DNA of 64,000 nt from contig NZ_JAHWXK010000001.1 in the NCBI RefSeq assembly GCF_023091155.1, positions 682,001 to 746,000 of the forward strand, in the 5' to 3' direction. Shown piece after piece: positions 50,938-59,639 of this stretch; positions within the stretch are counted from its first letter, which is position 1, and every line of letters starts with the position of its first letter. The notes beneath the pieces are model-generated. The model had not been told where the DNA came from. It did not search any database and worked only from the letters and a program-made list of their open reading frames with translations. Source of the DNA: Microbacterium sufflavum (GTDB taxonomy: Bacteria; Actinomycetota; Actinomycetes; Actinomycetales; Microbacteriaceae). A program made the position numbers and the translations under genes.

Positions 50938-51525
50938 GTGAGCACTCCCGTCATCGACCGCACCGCCCCGACCGAGCACCCCGTCCTCGACGTCCTCGCC
51001 GGTCGCTGGAGCCCCCGCGCCTACGACGCGCAGAACGCGATCGACGAGGACAAGCTCGCCACTGCCCTGGAGGCCGCCCGCTGGAGCCCCTCCGCCAACA
51101 ACACCCAGCCCTGGCGCTTCCTGGTCGCCCGGCGCGGCACCGCGCTCCACGCGCAGATCGTCGACGCGCTGATGGGCTTCAACCAGGCGTGGGCCGGCAA
51201 CGCCGCGGCGCTGATCGTCGCGATCGCCGAGACCGAGACCGCCGACGGCACGCCGCTCACCCACGCCCTGTACGACCTCGGCCAGGCCGTCGCCCACCTC
51301 TCCGTGCAGGCGCACCATGACGGCCTCATCGTGCACCAGATGAGCGGCTTCGACCCGGAGGTCGTGCGCGAGTTCGCCGACCTGGAGCCGCGCTTCACCC
51401 CCACCACCGTCATCGCGCTCGGCGAGCTGGGCGACATCGCCGCGCTGCCCGAGCCGCTGCAGGAGCGCGAGGTCGCCCCGCGCGTGCGTCGCCCGATCGC
51501 GGAGACCGTGCTCCTCAGCGCCTGA
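50938..51525 (+). CDS. Nitroreductase-family FMN oxidoreductase
   Basis: FMN-dependent NAD(P)H oxidoreductase of 195 residues. The N-terminal RWSPRAYDAQNAIDEDKL and the FMN-binding WSPSANNTQPWRFLVARR motif are diagnostic. The short length fits single-domain enzymes. The GTG at 50938 follows an RBS-like gaaagg. It stands alone between a glycosyltransferase and an APC permease, with a terminator after it. Natural substrates (quinones, nitroaromatics, flavins) cannot be distinguished. Confidence 0.93.
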   Translation: MSTPVIDRTAPTEHPVLDVLAGRWSPRAYDAQNAIDEDKLATALEAARWSPSANNTQPWRFLVARRGTALHAQIVDALMGFNQAWAGNAAALIVAIAETETADGTPLTHALYDLGQAVAHLSVQAHHDGLIVHQMSGFDPEVVREFADLEPRFTPTTVIALGELGDIAALPEPLQEREVAPRVRRPIAETVLLSA

Positions 51526-51554
51526 GTCGCGCGCACGCCGGCGCTCCGCCGCGA

Positions 51555-51587
51555 CGAGGCCCGGTCCCCGTACGGGGCCGGGCCTCG
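51555..51587. terminator. Hairpin terminator after the nitroreductase
   Basis: Stem CGAGGCCCGG-T-CCCC against GGGGCCGGGCCTCG, with one bulged T and a 4-base GTAC loop, starts 29 bases after the nitroreductase stop. Confidence 0.7.
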
Positions 51588-51649
51588 CCGTATCGGGGCG
51601 GCCTTTTGTGAGGGGTGCGGCACGACCCCCCGCACCTACAATCGTCGGC

Positions 51650-53161
51650 ATGGCATTCCAGCGCAGGGTCAAGTCCGTCGAGCAGTCGATCGCCGAGACC
51701 CACGACGAGCAGAGATCGCTGAAGCGATCCCTCGGCGTGTGGGATCTCGCCGTCATGGGTGTCGCGGTCGCGGTCGGCGCCGGCATCTTCTCCGTCGGCG
51801 CCGAGGCCTCCGCGCGACACGCGGGCCCGGCCGTCATCATCTCGTTCATCATCGCGGCGGCCGTCTGCGGTCTCGCGATCCTCTGCTACGCGGAGTTCGC
51901 CTCCTCCATCCCGGTGGCCGGGTCCGCATACACGTTCACGTACTCGACGCTGGGCGAGTTCCTGGCCTGGATCATCGGCTGGGATCTCATCCTCGAGATG
52001 CTGATGGCCTCCGCGGTGATCGCCAAGTACTGGGGCGTCTACCTGGGCGACGCCGTGTCGCTGTTCGACCTGCAGATCCCGATGACGCTGCAGCTCGGCC
52101 CGCTCAGCTTCGACTGGGGTCCCGTCGTGATCGTGGCGATCTTCACCGTGCTGCTCGCGCTCGGCACGCGGCTGTCCAGCCGCGTCAACAGCGTGTTCAC
52201 GGTCATCAAGGTCGCGATCGTGCTGTTCGTCATCGTCGTGGGGCTGTTCTTCATCAACGGCGCCAACTACACCCCGTTCGTGCCGCCGGCGCAGCAGGGC
52301 GTCGCCTCGGAGAGCGCCTGGACGCAGTCGCTGTTCTCCTTCATGACCGGCGCCGACCCGTCGATCTACGGCGTGTTCGGGATCCTCAGCGGCGCTGCCC
52401 TGGTGTTCTTCGCGTTCATCGGGTTCGACGTCGTCGCCACCAGCGCCGAGGAGACGAAGGACCCCAAGCGCACCGTGCCGCGCGGCATCATCCTCGGGCT
52501 CGTGATCGTGACCGTGCTCTACGTGCTGGTCGCGATCGTCATCACCGGGATGGTGTCGTACACCGAGCTGGCCAAGCTCGACGAGCCGTCGCTGTCCAGT
52601 GCGTTCGAGCTGGTCGGGGCGACGTGGGCGGCGCAGGTGATCGCGATCGGCAGCCTCGTGGGGCTCACCACGGTGGTCATGGTGCTGCTCATGGGTCTGG
52701 CGCGCGTGGTCTTCGCGATGAGCCGTGACGGCCTGCTGCCCCGCTCGCTCAGCGTGACCGACGCCAAGCGCGGCACCCCCATCCGCATCCAGCTGATCGT
52801 CGGGGTGGTGATCGCGATCATCGCCGGATTCACCGACGTGCAGGTGCTGGGCGACATGATCAACATCGGCACCCTCTCGGCGTTCGTGCTCGTGAGCATC
52901 GGGGTGCCGATCCTGCGCAAGAGCCGCCCCGACCTGGAGCGGCCGTTCACGGTGCCGCTGTCGCCCTGGCTCCCGTGGATCTCCGCGATCGCCTGCTTCT
53001 GGCTGATGCTGAACCTCAGCACCGAGACCTGGGTGCGGTTCGCGATCTGGCTCGCGCTGGGCCTGGTGATCTACTTCGCCTACTCCCGCCGGCACTCGCT
53101 GATCGGCCGGGAGCTGGAGCGCGACGCCCTCGGCGGCCTCCGCAGCCGGCCGTCGGACTGA
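51650..53161 (+). CDS. APC-family amino acid permease (CAT/YhdG-like)
   Basis: Inner-membrane amino acid transporter of 503 residues with about 12-14 hydrophobic segments. The N-terminal cytoplasmic stretch RSLGVWDLAVMGVAVAVGAGIFSVG contains the substrate-binding glycine-rich TM1 of the cationic-amino-acid-transporter branch. FIGFDVVATSAEETKDPKRTVP is the conserved TM6-loop block. The ATG at 51650 is preferred to an in-frame start 42 bases upstream. It is monocistronic, with a hairpin 8 bases after the stop. The substrate is probably a basic or branched amino acid. Confidence 0.94.
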   Translation: MAFQRRVKSVEQSIAETHDEQRSLKRSLGVWDLAVMGVAVAVGAGIFSVGAEASARHAGPAVIISFIIAAAVCGLAILCYAEFASSIPVAGSAYTFTYSTLGEFLAWIIGWDLILEMLMASAVIAKYWGVYLGDAVSLFDLQIPMTLQLGPLSFDWGPVVIVAIFTVLLALGTRLSSRVNSVFTVIKVAIVLFVIVVGLFFINGANYTPFVPPAQQGVASESAWTQSLFSFMTGADPSIYGVFGILSGAALVFFAFIGFDVVATSAEETKDPKRTVPRGIILGLVIVTVLYVLVAIVITGMVSYTELAKLDEPSLSSAFELVGATWAAQVIAIGSLVGLTTVVMVLLMGLARVVFAMSRDGLLPRSLSVTDAKRGTPIRIQLIVGVVIAIIAGFTDVQVLGDMINIGTLSAFVLVSIGVPILRKSRPDLERPFTVPLSPWLPWISAIACFWLMLNLSTETWVRFAIWLALGLVIYFAYSRRHSLIGRELERDALGGLRSRPSD

Positions 53162-53168
53162 CGGCGAA

Positions 53169-53200
53169 GAGCCCCGCCCCGGGTTTCCGGGACGGGGCTC
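53169..53200. terminator. Bidirectional hairpin terminator
   Basis: Arms GAGCCCCG-C-CCCGG (53169-53182) and CCGGG-A-CGGGGCTC (53187-53200) with a GTTT loop and one mismatch, between the convergent permease and clpB genes. Confidence 0.8.
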
Positions 53201-53218
53201 TCGTGTGGTGACGGAGTC

Positions 53219-55435
53219 TCAGTCGTCGAGCAGCTCGGCCTCGATCACGTCGTCGTCGTCCTCCGCGGGCTCGGGCTCGGGGGTCGTCGACGTGAGCACG
53301 AGTCCCGAGCCGTCGGCCGCCACGTCCACGCGGACGGTGTCGCCGTCGCGCACGCCACCGGAGAGCAGCGCCGTGGCCAGCTTGTTCTGCACCTCGGTCT
53401 GGATGAGCCGGCGCAGCGGCCGCGCACCGAACATCGGGTCGTAGCCGCGTTCGGCGAGCCACGCCCGCGCGTCCGGGGTGACGGCGAGCGTGAGCCGGCG
53501 GTCCTTGAGCCGGTCGTGCAGCTGGTCGACCGACAGCTCCACGATCTGCGCGAGGTCGTCCTCGCTCAGCGCGCTGAACATCACGATGTCGTCGAGCCGG
53601 TTGAGGAACTCCGGGCGGAACGCCTGCCGCACGAGCGCCATCACCTGCTCGCGCTTCTCGTCGGGCGAGAGCACGGGGTCGATGAGGATCGGCGAGCCGA
53701 GGTTCGAGGTGAGGATGAGGATCACGTTCGAGAAGTCGACCGTGCGACCCTGGCCGTCGGTGAGGCGGCCGTCGTCGAGCACCTGCAGCAGCACGTCGAA
53801 CACCTCGGGGTGCGCCTTCTCCACCTCGTCGAGCAGCACCACGCTGTACGGGCGCCGCCGCACGGCCTCGGTGAGCTGGCCGCCCTGCTCGTAGCCGACG
53901 TACCCGGGAGGGGCGCCGACGAGCCGGGAGACCGAGTGCTTCTCGCCGTACTCCGACATGTCGATGCGCACCATGGCGTGCTCGTCGTCGAAGAGGAACG
54001 CGGCGAGCGCCTTGGCCAGCTCGGTCTTTCCGACACCGGTCGGCCCGAGGAACAGGAACGATCCGGTCGGACGACCGGGGTCGCTGATGCCCGCACGGGA
54101 GCGGCGCACCGCGTCGGACACGGCCTTCACGGCGTCCTTCTGGCCGATCAGCCGCTTGCCGAGCTCGTTCTCCAGGTGCAGCAGCTTCTCGCTCTCGCCC
54201 TGGAGCAGACGCCCGACGGGGATGCCCGTCCAGGCGGCGATCACCGCGGCGATGTCCTCCTCGGTCACCTGCTCGTTCACCATGCGCGGCTCGGTCGAGG
54301 TGGTCGCCTCCGCCTGCTCCGCTTCGGCGATCTCGCGCTCCAGCCGCTTGATGGTCTCGTACTCGAGCTTGGACGCCTTCGTGTAGTCGGCGTTGCGCAT
54401 CGCGAGGTCGCGCTGGGTGACGGCGTCGTCGAGCTGCTTCTTCAGCTCGCCGACCCGGTTGAGCCCCTGACGCTCGCGCGCCCAGCGGGCCTCGAGACCG
54501 GCGAGCTCCTTCTCCAGCTCGACCAGGTGCTCGCGCAGCGCCCCGAGGCGCTCCTTCGAGGCGGCATCCTTCTCGCGCTTGAGGGCCAGCTCCTCCAGCT
54601 TGAGCCGGTCGACCTGACGCTTGAGCTGGTCGATCTCGACCGGGGAGGAGTCGATCTCCATCTTGAGCCGCGACATCGACTCGTCGATCAGGTCGATGGC
54701 CTTGTCCGGGAGCTGCCGAGCGGGCAGGTACCGGTTGGACAGGGCGGCGGCCGCCACGAGGGCGCTGTCCGAGATCGTCACCCCGTGGTGCGCCTCGTAG
54801 CGACCCTTGAGGCCGCGGAGGATCGCGATCGTGTCCTCGACCGAGGGCTCTCCCACGTACACCTGCTGGAACCGGCGCTCCAGGGCCGCGTCCTTCTCGA
54901 TGAACTCGCGGTACTCGTTGAGCGTGGTCGCGCCGATGAGCCGCAGCTCGCCGCGGGCCAGCATCGGCTTGAGCATGTTGGAGGCCGCGACGGAGCCCTC
55001 CCCGCCGCCCGCGCCCATGAGCACGTGCAGCTCGTCGATGAAGGTGATGACGCGCCCGTCCGATTCGGTGATCTCCTTGAGCACCTGCTTCAGCCGCTCC
55101 TCGAACTGCCCGCGGTACATGGCACCGGCCACGAGGGCGGAGATGTCGAGGGTGACGAGCTCCTTGTCCTTCAGCGACTCGGCCACGTCGCCCGCGACGA
55201 TGCGCTGCGCGAGCCCTTCGACGACGGCCGTCTTGCCGACGCCGGGCTCGCCGATCAGCACCGGGTTGTTCTTGGTGCGACGCGTGAGGACCTGGCTGAC
55301 GCGTCGGATCTCGCTGTCCCGTCCGATGACGGGGTCGAGCTTGCCCTCGCGGGCGCGGTCGGTCAGGTTGATGCCGAACTGCTCGAGGGCGGACTGCTGT
55401 TCCTGGTTCGGGGATCCGGTCTGCGGGGTGGTCAT
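53219..55435 (-). CDS. clpB: ClpB-type AAA+ disaggregase lacking the Clp_N domain
   Basis: ATP-driven protein disaggregase. At 738 residues it is about 120 shorter than full ClpB: after [14 protein letters not shown] it goes straight to [20 protein letters not shown], where AAA-1 begins. Walker A boxes are GEPGVGKT (62-69) and GPTGVGKT (about 464-471). The long coiled-coil middle domain characteristic of ClpB lies between them, and no ClpC/ClpA-type IGF loop for ClpP was recognised. It ends in an acidic tail ([17 protein letters not shown]). The upstream HAIR-like repeat implies HspR control. The missing N-domain looks genuine, since upstream DNA is promoter, not coding. Confidence 0.93.
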   Translation of the reverse strand: MTTPQTGSPNQEQQSALEQFGINLTDRAREGKLDPVIGRDSEIRRVSQVLTRRTKNNPVLIGEPGVGKTAVVEGLAQRIVAGDVAESLKDKELVTLDISALVAGAMYRGQFEERLKQVLKEITESDGRVITFIDELHVLMGAGGGEGSVAASNMLKPMLARGELRLIGATTLNEYREFIEKDAALERRFQQVYVGEPSVEDTIAILRGLKGRYEAHHGVTISDSALVAAAALSNRYLPARQLPDKAIDLIDESMSRLKMEIDSSPVEIDQLKRQVDRLKLEELALKREKDAASKERLGALREHLVELEKELAGLEARWARERQGLNRVGELKKQLDDAVTQRDLAMRNADYTKASKLEYETIKRLEREIAEAEQAEATTSTEPRMVNEQVTEEDIAAVIAAWTGIPVGRLLQGESEKLLHLENELGKRLIGQKDAVKAVSDAVRRSRAGISDPGRPTGSFLFLGPTGVGKTELAKALAAFLFDDEHAMVRIDMSEYGEKHSVSRLVGAPPGYVGYEQGGQLTEAVRRRPYSVVLLDEVEKAHPEVFDVLLQVLDDGRLTDGQGRTVDFSNVILILTSNLGSPILIDPVLSPDEKREQVMALVRQAFRPEFLNRLDDIVMFSALSEDDLAQIVELSVDQLHDRLKDRRLTLAVTPDARAWLAERGYDPMFGARPLRRLIQTEVQNKLATALLSGGVRDGDTVRVDVAADGSGLVLTSTTPEPEPAEDDDDVIEAELLDD

Positions 55436-55501
55436 GCGCTCCTCCTGGAGGTACTCCTTCTGGTCGGCCCCGCCGCCGAAGTCCGGGGACGGGATAAAAA
55501 G

Positions 55502-55521
55502 TTGAGCCGTGTTGGCTCAAG
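55502..55521 (-). promoter_or_regulatory. HAIR-like HspR operator upstream of clpB
   Basis: Read on the minus strand: CTTGAGC-N7-GCTCAA, very close to the HAIR consensus CTTGAGT-N7-ACTCAAG with the outer CTTGAG kept. It lies 67 bases before the clpB ATG. A TTATCC about 17 bases after TTGAGC could be a -10, so the repressor would cover the -35. HspR itself is not encoded in the window. Confidence 0.8.
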
Positions 55522-55556
55522 TTTACCATTCCGGGGGTCGCGCCTCCAGCCCGTCG

Positions 55557-56756
55557 TCACCTCTCCCGGACGATGGCATCCCAGACCGCGGCGGCGACCT
55601 CGCGCTTCGACCCCGACGCGGTGCCGGCCGCGGTACCGCCAGGACCGAGGATGTGCACGGTGTTCTCCGCGCGCTCGAAGCCGCGGTCCCAGCCGACCTC
55701 GTTCACCACCAGCAGGTCGACCCCCTTGCGCTGCTGCTTCGCGCGGGCGCGGTCGAGCATCTCGGCCTCGTCCTCCGGCGTCTCCGCGGCGAACGCGATC
55801 ACGAGCTGCCCCGCGCGCCGAGCGGCCGCGAGCCCGGCGACGATGTCCTCGTTCTCCACGAGCTCGATCGGCGGCACGCCCCCGGTGTCCTTCGTGAGCT
55901 TGCGCGCCGACACCTCGACCGGGCGGTAGTCGGCCACCGCCGCCGCCATGACCACGACCTGGGCGTCCGCGCCCGCCTCGGCCATCGCGGCGGACAGCTC
56001 CGCGGCCGTGCCGACCGTGACCACCCGGATGCCCGGATGCCGCGCGGCCTCGCGCACGTCGCCCGACACGTTCGCCGCCACCAGGGTCACCTCGGCTCCG
56101 CGGGCGGCGGCTTCAGCGGCCAGGGCGACCCCCTGCCGCCCGCTGGAACGGTTGCCGAGGAAGCGCACCGGATCGATCGGCTCGCGCGTGCCACCCGCCG
56201 ACACCACCACCCGGACGCCGGCGAGGTCGCCGGGCGTGAGGAGGGTCTGCGCCGCCGCGAACACCTCCTCCGGCTCCGCCATCCGCCCCGGACCGCTGTC
56301 GCCACCCGCCAGCTCGCCGTCGGCCGGACCGACCACGTGCACGCCGCGTTCACGGAGCGTGCCCATGTTCGCCTGCGTGGCGGGGTGCCGCCACATCTCC
56401 GCGTGCATCGCCGGGGCCACCAGCACCGGCGCCTCGGTCGCGAGCAGCGTGGTGCCCAGGAGGTCGTCGGCCAGCCCGGCGGCCATCTTCGCGAGCGTGT
56501 TGGCGGTCGCGGGCGCCACCACCACGAGCTCCGCGGCCTGTCCGAGCGCGACGTGGCGCACCTTCGCCACATCGTCGTGCACGCTCGTGGTGACCGGGTG
56601 CCTGCTGATCGCCTCCCACGTCGGCAGCCCCACGAAACGCAGGGCGTCCGCCGTGGGCACCACTGTCACGTCGTGACCCGCCTTCGTCAGCAGGCGCACC
56701 AGGTGCACCGTCTTGTAGGCGGCGATGCCGCCCGTGACCCCCACCACGATGTTCAC
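55557..56756 (-). CDS. coaBC: Bifunctional phosphopantothenoylcysteine decarboxylase / phosphopantothenate-cysteine ligase
   Basis: Two consecutive steps of coenzyme A synthesis. It has 399 residues. The N-terminal FMN-binding decarboxylase (CoaC, about 1-180) has VVGVTGGIAAYKTVHLVRLL, VAPATANTLAKMA and the APAMHAEMW proton-donor region. The CoaB synthetase half (about 190-395) has VVVSAGGTREPIDPVRFLGN and the dimerisation KLTKD/KKxK-like segment. The GTG at 56756 (VNIVVGVTGG) is the start. It is divergent from the NRDE gene. Essential. Confidence 0.96.
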   Translation of the reverse strand: MNIVVGVTGGIAAYKTVHLVRLLTKAGHDVTVVPTADALRFVGLPTWEAISRHPVTTSVHDDVAKVRHVALGQAAELVVVAPATANTLAKMAAGLADDLLGTTLLATEAPVLVAPAMHAEMWRHPATQANMGTLRERGVHVVGPADGELAGGDSGPGRMAEPEEVFAAAQTLLTPGDLAGVRVVVSAGGTREPIDPVRFLGNRSSGRQGVALAAEAAARGAEVTLVAANVSGDVREAARHPGIRVVTVGTAAELSAAMAEAGADAQVVVMAAAVADYRPVEVSARKLTKDTGGVPPIELVENEDIVAGLAAARRAGQLVIAFAAETPEDEAEMLDRARAKQQRKGVDLLVVNEVGWDRGFERAENTVHILGPGGTAAGTASGSKREVAAAVWDAIVRER

Positions 56757-56892
56757 GTCTCGATTCTGCCCCAGCCCGCCCCCGCCCGGGCCTGCAGGAT
56801 CGCAGAGGGGCCGGGCACGCCCGGTCCCACGCACGTCCTCGACGCCGCGCCGGGAGGGCCCCGGCGCGCGCGGGCGACCTAGACTCGGGAGG

Positions 56893-57591
56893 GTGTGCAC
56901 GGTCGTGATCGATGTCGAGACTGCCGGTTCGGCACGGCTCCTGGCCGTGCGAGACGAGGATCCCCACCGCGAGTGGGACGCGCTCGGCCCGTGGTGGCCG
57001 GAGCAGTATCCGGGGGTGATCGGCATCCGCGACCGCCGGGCGGGCGGGGCCTGGCTCGCGGTGAACCCGCAGGAGCGCCGCCTCGCGGTGCTGCTCAACC
57101 GTGCCGACGTGAACGACCTCCCCGGCCCCGCGGCATCGCGCGGATCGCTGCCGCTCGAATCGGTGTCGGGCCGTTCGCCGCAGGGCCTCCCCCGCATGCA
57201 CGGGTTCAACCTGCTCGAGGTCGGGCCCGACGGCGCGCGGGTGGTGTCGTGGGACGGCGCGACGATGCGCGAGACCCCGGTGACGCCCGGAACCCACATG
57301 ATCGCGCACGACGACCTCGACGACGAGCAGACGCCGCGCATCACCGCGTGGCTGCCGGAGTTCCGCGCCCTCGGGCCCGCCGCGGCGAGCGCCGACTGGG
57401 TCGCGGAGTGGACGGCGCTGCTCGGGGCCTCCGCGGAGCTGTCACCCGAGGACGACCGCGCGATCATCCGCGACAACCGTCCGCACGGGTATCCGACTCA
57501 GTCGCTGCTGTACGCCGTGGCCGCGGTCACCCCCGCGGGGGTCGAGGTGCGCGACGTCACCCTCCCGTCCCCCGCGCACTGGACCGCCTGA
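56893..57591 (+). CDS. NRDE-family (Ntn-hydrolase-like) protein
   Basis: Protein of 232 residues. The GTG at 56893 places Cys at position 2 (MCTVVIDVETAG), the exposed N-terminal nucleophile expected after Met removal in NRDE/TANGO2-type proteins. The family name motif is represented by AVRDEDPHREWDAL, where Asn is replaced by Arg-Asp. Activity is unknown; TANGO2 relatives are linked to haem or lipid handling in eukaryotes. It is divergent from coaBC. Confidence 0.8.
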   Translation: MCTVVIDVETAGSARLLAVRDEDPHREWDALGPWWPEQYPGVIGIRDRRAGGAWLAVNPQERRLAVLLNRADVNDLPGPAASRGSLPLESVSGRSPQGLPRMHGFNLLEVGPDGARVVSWDGATMRETPVTPGTHMIAHDDLDDEQTPRITAWLPEFRALGPAAASADWVAEWTALLGASAELSPEDDRAIIRDNRPHGYPTQSLLYAVAAVTPAGVEVRDVTLPSPAHWTA

Positions 57592-57708
57592 CCCCCGGCG
57601 CCCTGACCCGCGGCGCCCTGGCCTTCCGGATCGAAACCGCGCCTCCCCGCGCCTCCCCCGGCCCGTTATCCACGCCGCACGACCCGCACCGACCCGGCAC
57701 GCCGCGAC

Positions 57709-58680
57709 TCAGGCCGCGGGCACCGCGTCGTCCGCGCAGGAGAACCGCGCCCGATAGGCCGTGGGCGTCACGCCGAGCACCCTGGCGAAGTTCTGCCGCA
57801 GCACGGCCGCCGAGCCGAAGCCGCACTCGCCGGCGATGTGCTCGAGGGGCAGGTCGGTGCGCTCCAGCAGACGCTGCGCGTGGATGATGCGCTGCCGGGC
57901 GAGCCACGCGGCGGGTGTCGCACCGTACTCGGCCTTGAAGCGCCGCGCGAACGTGCGGGGCGACATGAGCGCCCGGCCCGCGAGGTGGTCGACGCTGAGC
58001 TCCTCGCGCAGGTTCTCCGCGGCCCAGTCGGCGACCGCGGCGAGGGAGTCCGACGGCGCCACCGGGATGGGGCGGTCGATGAACTGCGCCTGACCGCCGT
58101 CGCGCTGCGGCGGCACGACCATGCGGCGGGCGATGCGGTTGGTGATCTCGGCCCCGAGCTCCTGGCGCAGCAGGTGCAGGCACGCGTCGATGCCCGCGGC
58201 GGTCCCGGCGCTGGTGATGATGCGGTCGTCCTGCACGAACAGCACGTCGGGGTCGATGTCGATCCGCGGGTACATCTCGGCCATGGTGTGCGCGTACATC
58301 CAGTGGGTCGTGGCACGGCGCCCGTCGAGCACCCCGGCCGCCGCGAGGATGAACGATCCGCTGCACACGCTCATGACCCAGGCCCCCCGGTCGACCGCGG
58401 CGCGGGCGAGATCGGTCAGACGCTCGTCGATACGACCCCAGGTCGAGCGGGGCACGGGGCAGAACACCACGAGGTCGGCTTCGTCGGCGAAGGTCAGGTC
58501 GTGCTCGACGTTGACCGAGAAGCCGATCTTGGAGCGCACGACCCCGGGCTCGGGCGCGACGATGCGGAAGTCGAAGTTCGGCACGCCGTCGTCCGAGCGG
58601 TCGAGGCCGAACGCCTCGCACGCGACACCGAACTCGAAGGGGGCGAATCCGTCCTGGATGACGCAGGCGACCGTCTTCAT
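57709..58680 (-). CDS. GlxA-type transcriptional regulator (DJ-1/PfpI + AraC HTH)
   Basis: Regulator of 323 residues. The N-terminal class I glutamine amidotransferase-like domain (about 3-175) has the elbow WVMSVCSGSFILAAAGVLDG with Cys. Two AraC-type HTH motifs (about 215-315) include LSVDHLAGRALMSPRTFARR and LEHIAGECGFGSAAVLRQNF. The ATG at 58680 (MKTVACVIQDGF) is chosen. It is divergent from a 53-residue membrane protein gene, and the gap holds repeated TTTCTGYC motifs that could be its sites. The ligand is unknown. Confidence 0.93.
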   Translation of the reverse strand: MKTVACVIQDGFAPFEFGVACEAFGLDRSDDGVPNFDFRIVAPEPGVVRSKIGFSVNVEHDLTFADEADLVVFCPVPRSTWGRIDERLTDLARAAVDRGAWVMSVCSGSFILAAAGVLDGRRATTHWMYAHTMAEMYPRIDIDPDVLFVQDDRIITSAGTAAGIDACLHLLRQELGAEITNRIARRMVVPPQRDGGQAQFIDRPIPVAPSDSLAAVADWAAENLREELSVDHLAGRALMSPRTFARRFKAEYGATPAAWLARQRIIHAQRLLERTDLPLEHIAGECGFGSAAVLRQNFARVLGVTPTAYRARFSCADDAVPAA

Positions 58681-58693
58681 GCACTCTCCTGGT

Positions 58694-58765
58694 TGGCAGT
58701 TTTCTGTCGTAGAGGGTCGTTTCTGCCACTCGTGGCCGTAACCCGCTGCGCGTAGCTTTTCTGCC
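58694..58765. promoter_or_regulatory. Repeated TTTCTGYC motifs between the GlxA regulator and a small gene
   Basis: Three direct copies of TTTCTG(T/C)C begin at 58701, 58720 and 58758, spaced 19 and 38 bases apart. A TGGCAG at 58694 pairs with CTGCCA at 58723. AraC-family proteins bind direct repeats of about two helical turns, so this is a plausible autoregulatory region. Confidence 0.42.
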
Positions 58766-58927
58766 ATGATACTCATCATCGCGCTTCTCGCCATCGCCGG
58801 GTGGGCGGTCGTCGCCACGATCGTCGAACTGCGCCGCGACGGCTACCGCCCCACCCCGACCGACTGGAGCCGGGTCTCCGGTCGCGACGTGCACCAGCAG
58901 GCCGAGCCGGGTCACGGCTACCGCTGA
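58766..58927 (+). CDS. Small single-TM protein, unknown function
   Basis: A 53-residue protein from the ATG at 58766 (MILIIALLAIAGWAV). One hydrophobic N-terminal segment, about residues 2-20, is followed by ELRRDGYRPTPTDWSRVSGR and a polar His/Gln-rich tail. No family was recognised. It is divergent from the GlxA-type regulator, with repeats in the gap, so it may be its regulated gene. The clean position and codon use support it, but the call stays moderate. Confidence 0.55.
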   Translation: MILIIALLAIAGWAVVATIVELRRDGYRPTPTDWSRVSGRDVHQQAEPGHGYR

Positions 58928-58978
58928 CCGTCGCACAACCCCCTCGTCGCGCCACGGCGGCGCGGCTACGCTCGGGGC

Positions 58979-59620
58979 ATGAGCGACCCCCAGCAGCCCG
59001 CCGAGTCCGCACCCGTGCCACCGCCGCCCGCCCCTCCCCTCACGGCCGAGCCGCGCTACCCCGCCGCGCCGCCCCCGGGGTACCCGAGCGCCGCGCCCTC
59101 CTTCCCCCACCCCGCCGCATCGCCGGCCGCCCCCGCCTCGACGACCGCGGCTCCCGGTGCGACCGGCCCGACCGCGCACCCGTACGCCACCGCCCCGTCC
59201 GCGGCCCCGGACGGCACCCCCTACCCGCCCGCGTACCCCACGGCCGTCACGCCGGGAGGCCCCGGGTACCCGCAGTTCCCGGTCGGCGCCCCGCCCCGCA
59301 CCGCCGCCGACCGTGGCAGCTCGCTCGGCCGGGTGGCGTTCATCGTCGCGGTCGTGGTGTTCGCCCTCGACCTGCTCCTGATCCTCGGGCGCCCGTTCCT
59401 CTACATGGGCGACCGCGGCTACTCGCTGATCGGATTCGTCGAGGGCGCGTCGTCCGTCGTCGGCTTCCTGGGTTACGCGGTCGCGCTCGTGCTGGGCATC
59501 GTCGCCGCGCGCCGCCCCGGCTCCCGGCTGTTCGCGGGGATCGCGATCGGCATCTCCGGCGCCGGACTGCTCGGGATCGTCACCATCTGGCTGGCCTCGA
59601 TGTTCTACCGCTTCGTCTGA
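58979..59620 (+). CDS. Pro/Ala-rich N-terminus, three-TM membrane protein
   Basis: Unassigned 213-residue protein. Residues 1-105 are a disordered Pro/Ala/Tyr-rich region with PPPGYPS-like motifs, as in many actinobacterial membrane proteins with DUF4190-type tails. Three hydrophobic segments lie at about 117-140, 150-180 and 190-211. The start is the ATG at 58979. A scaffolding role for the Pro-rich part is only a guess. It converges on a glycosyltransferase gene 19 bases away. Confidence 0.78.
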   Translation: MSDPQQPAESAPVPPPPAPPLTAEPRYPAAPPPGYPSAAPSFPHPAASPAAPASTTAAPGATGPTAHPYATAPSAAPDGTPYPPAYPTAVTPGGPGYPQFPVGAPPRTAADRGSSLGRVAFIVAVVVFALDLLLILGRPFLYMGDRGYSLIGFVEGASSVVGFLGYAVALVLGIVAARRPGSRLFAGIAIGISGAGLLGIVTIWLASMFYRFV

Positions 59621-59639
59621 TCGACGCCGAGGGTCCCGC

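Noticed and set aside
53219..55435. Short ClpB as a frameshifted or mis-assembled full-length gene
   Set aside because: Upstream of the ATG lie a HAIR-like operator and AT-rich promoter-like DNA, then the end of coaBC; no Clp_N-like sequence occurs in any frame.
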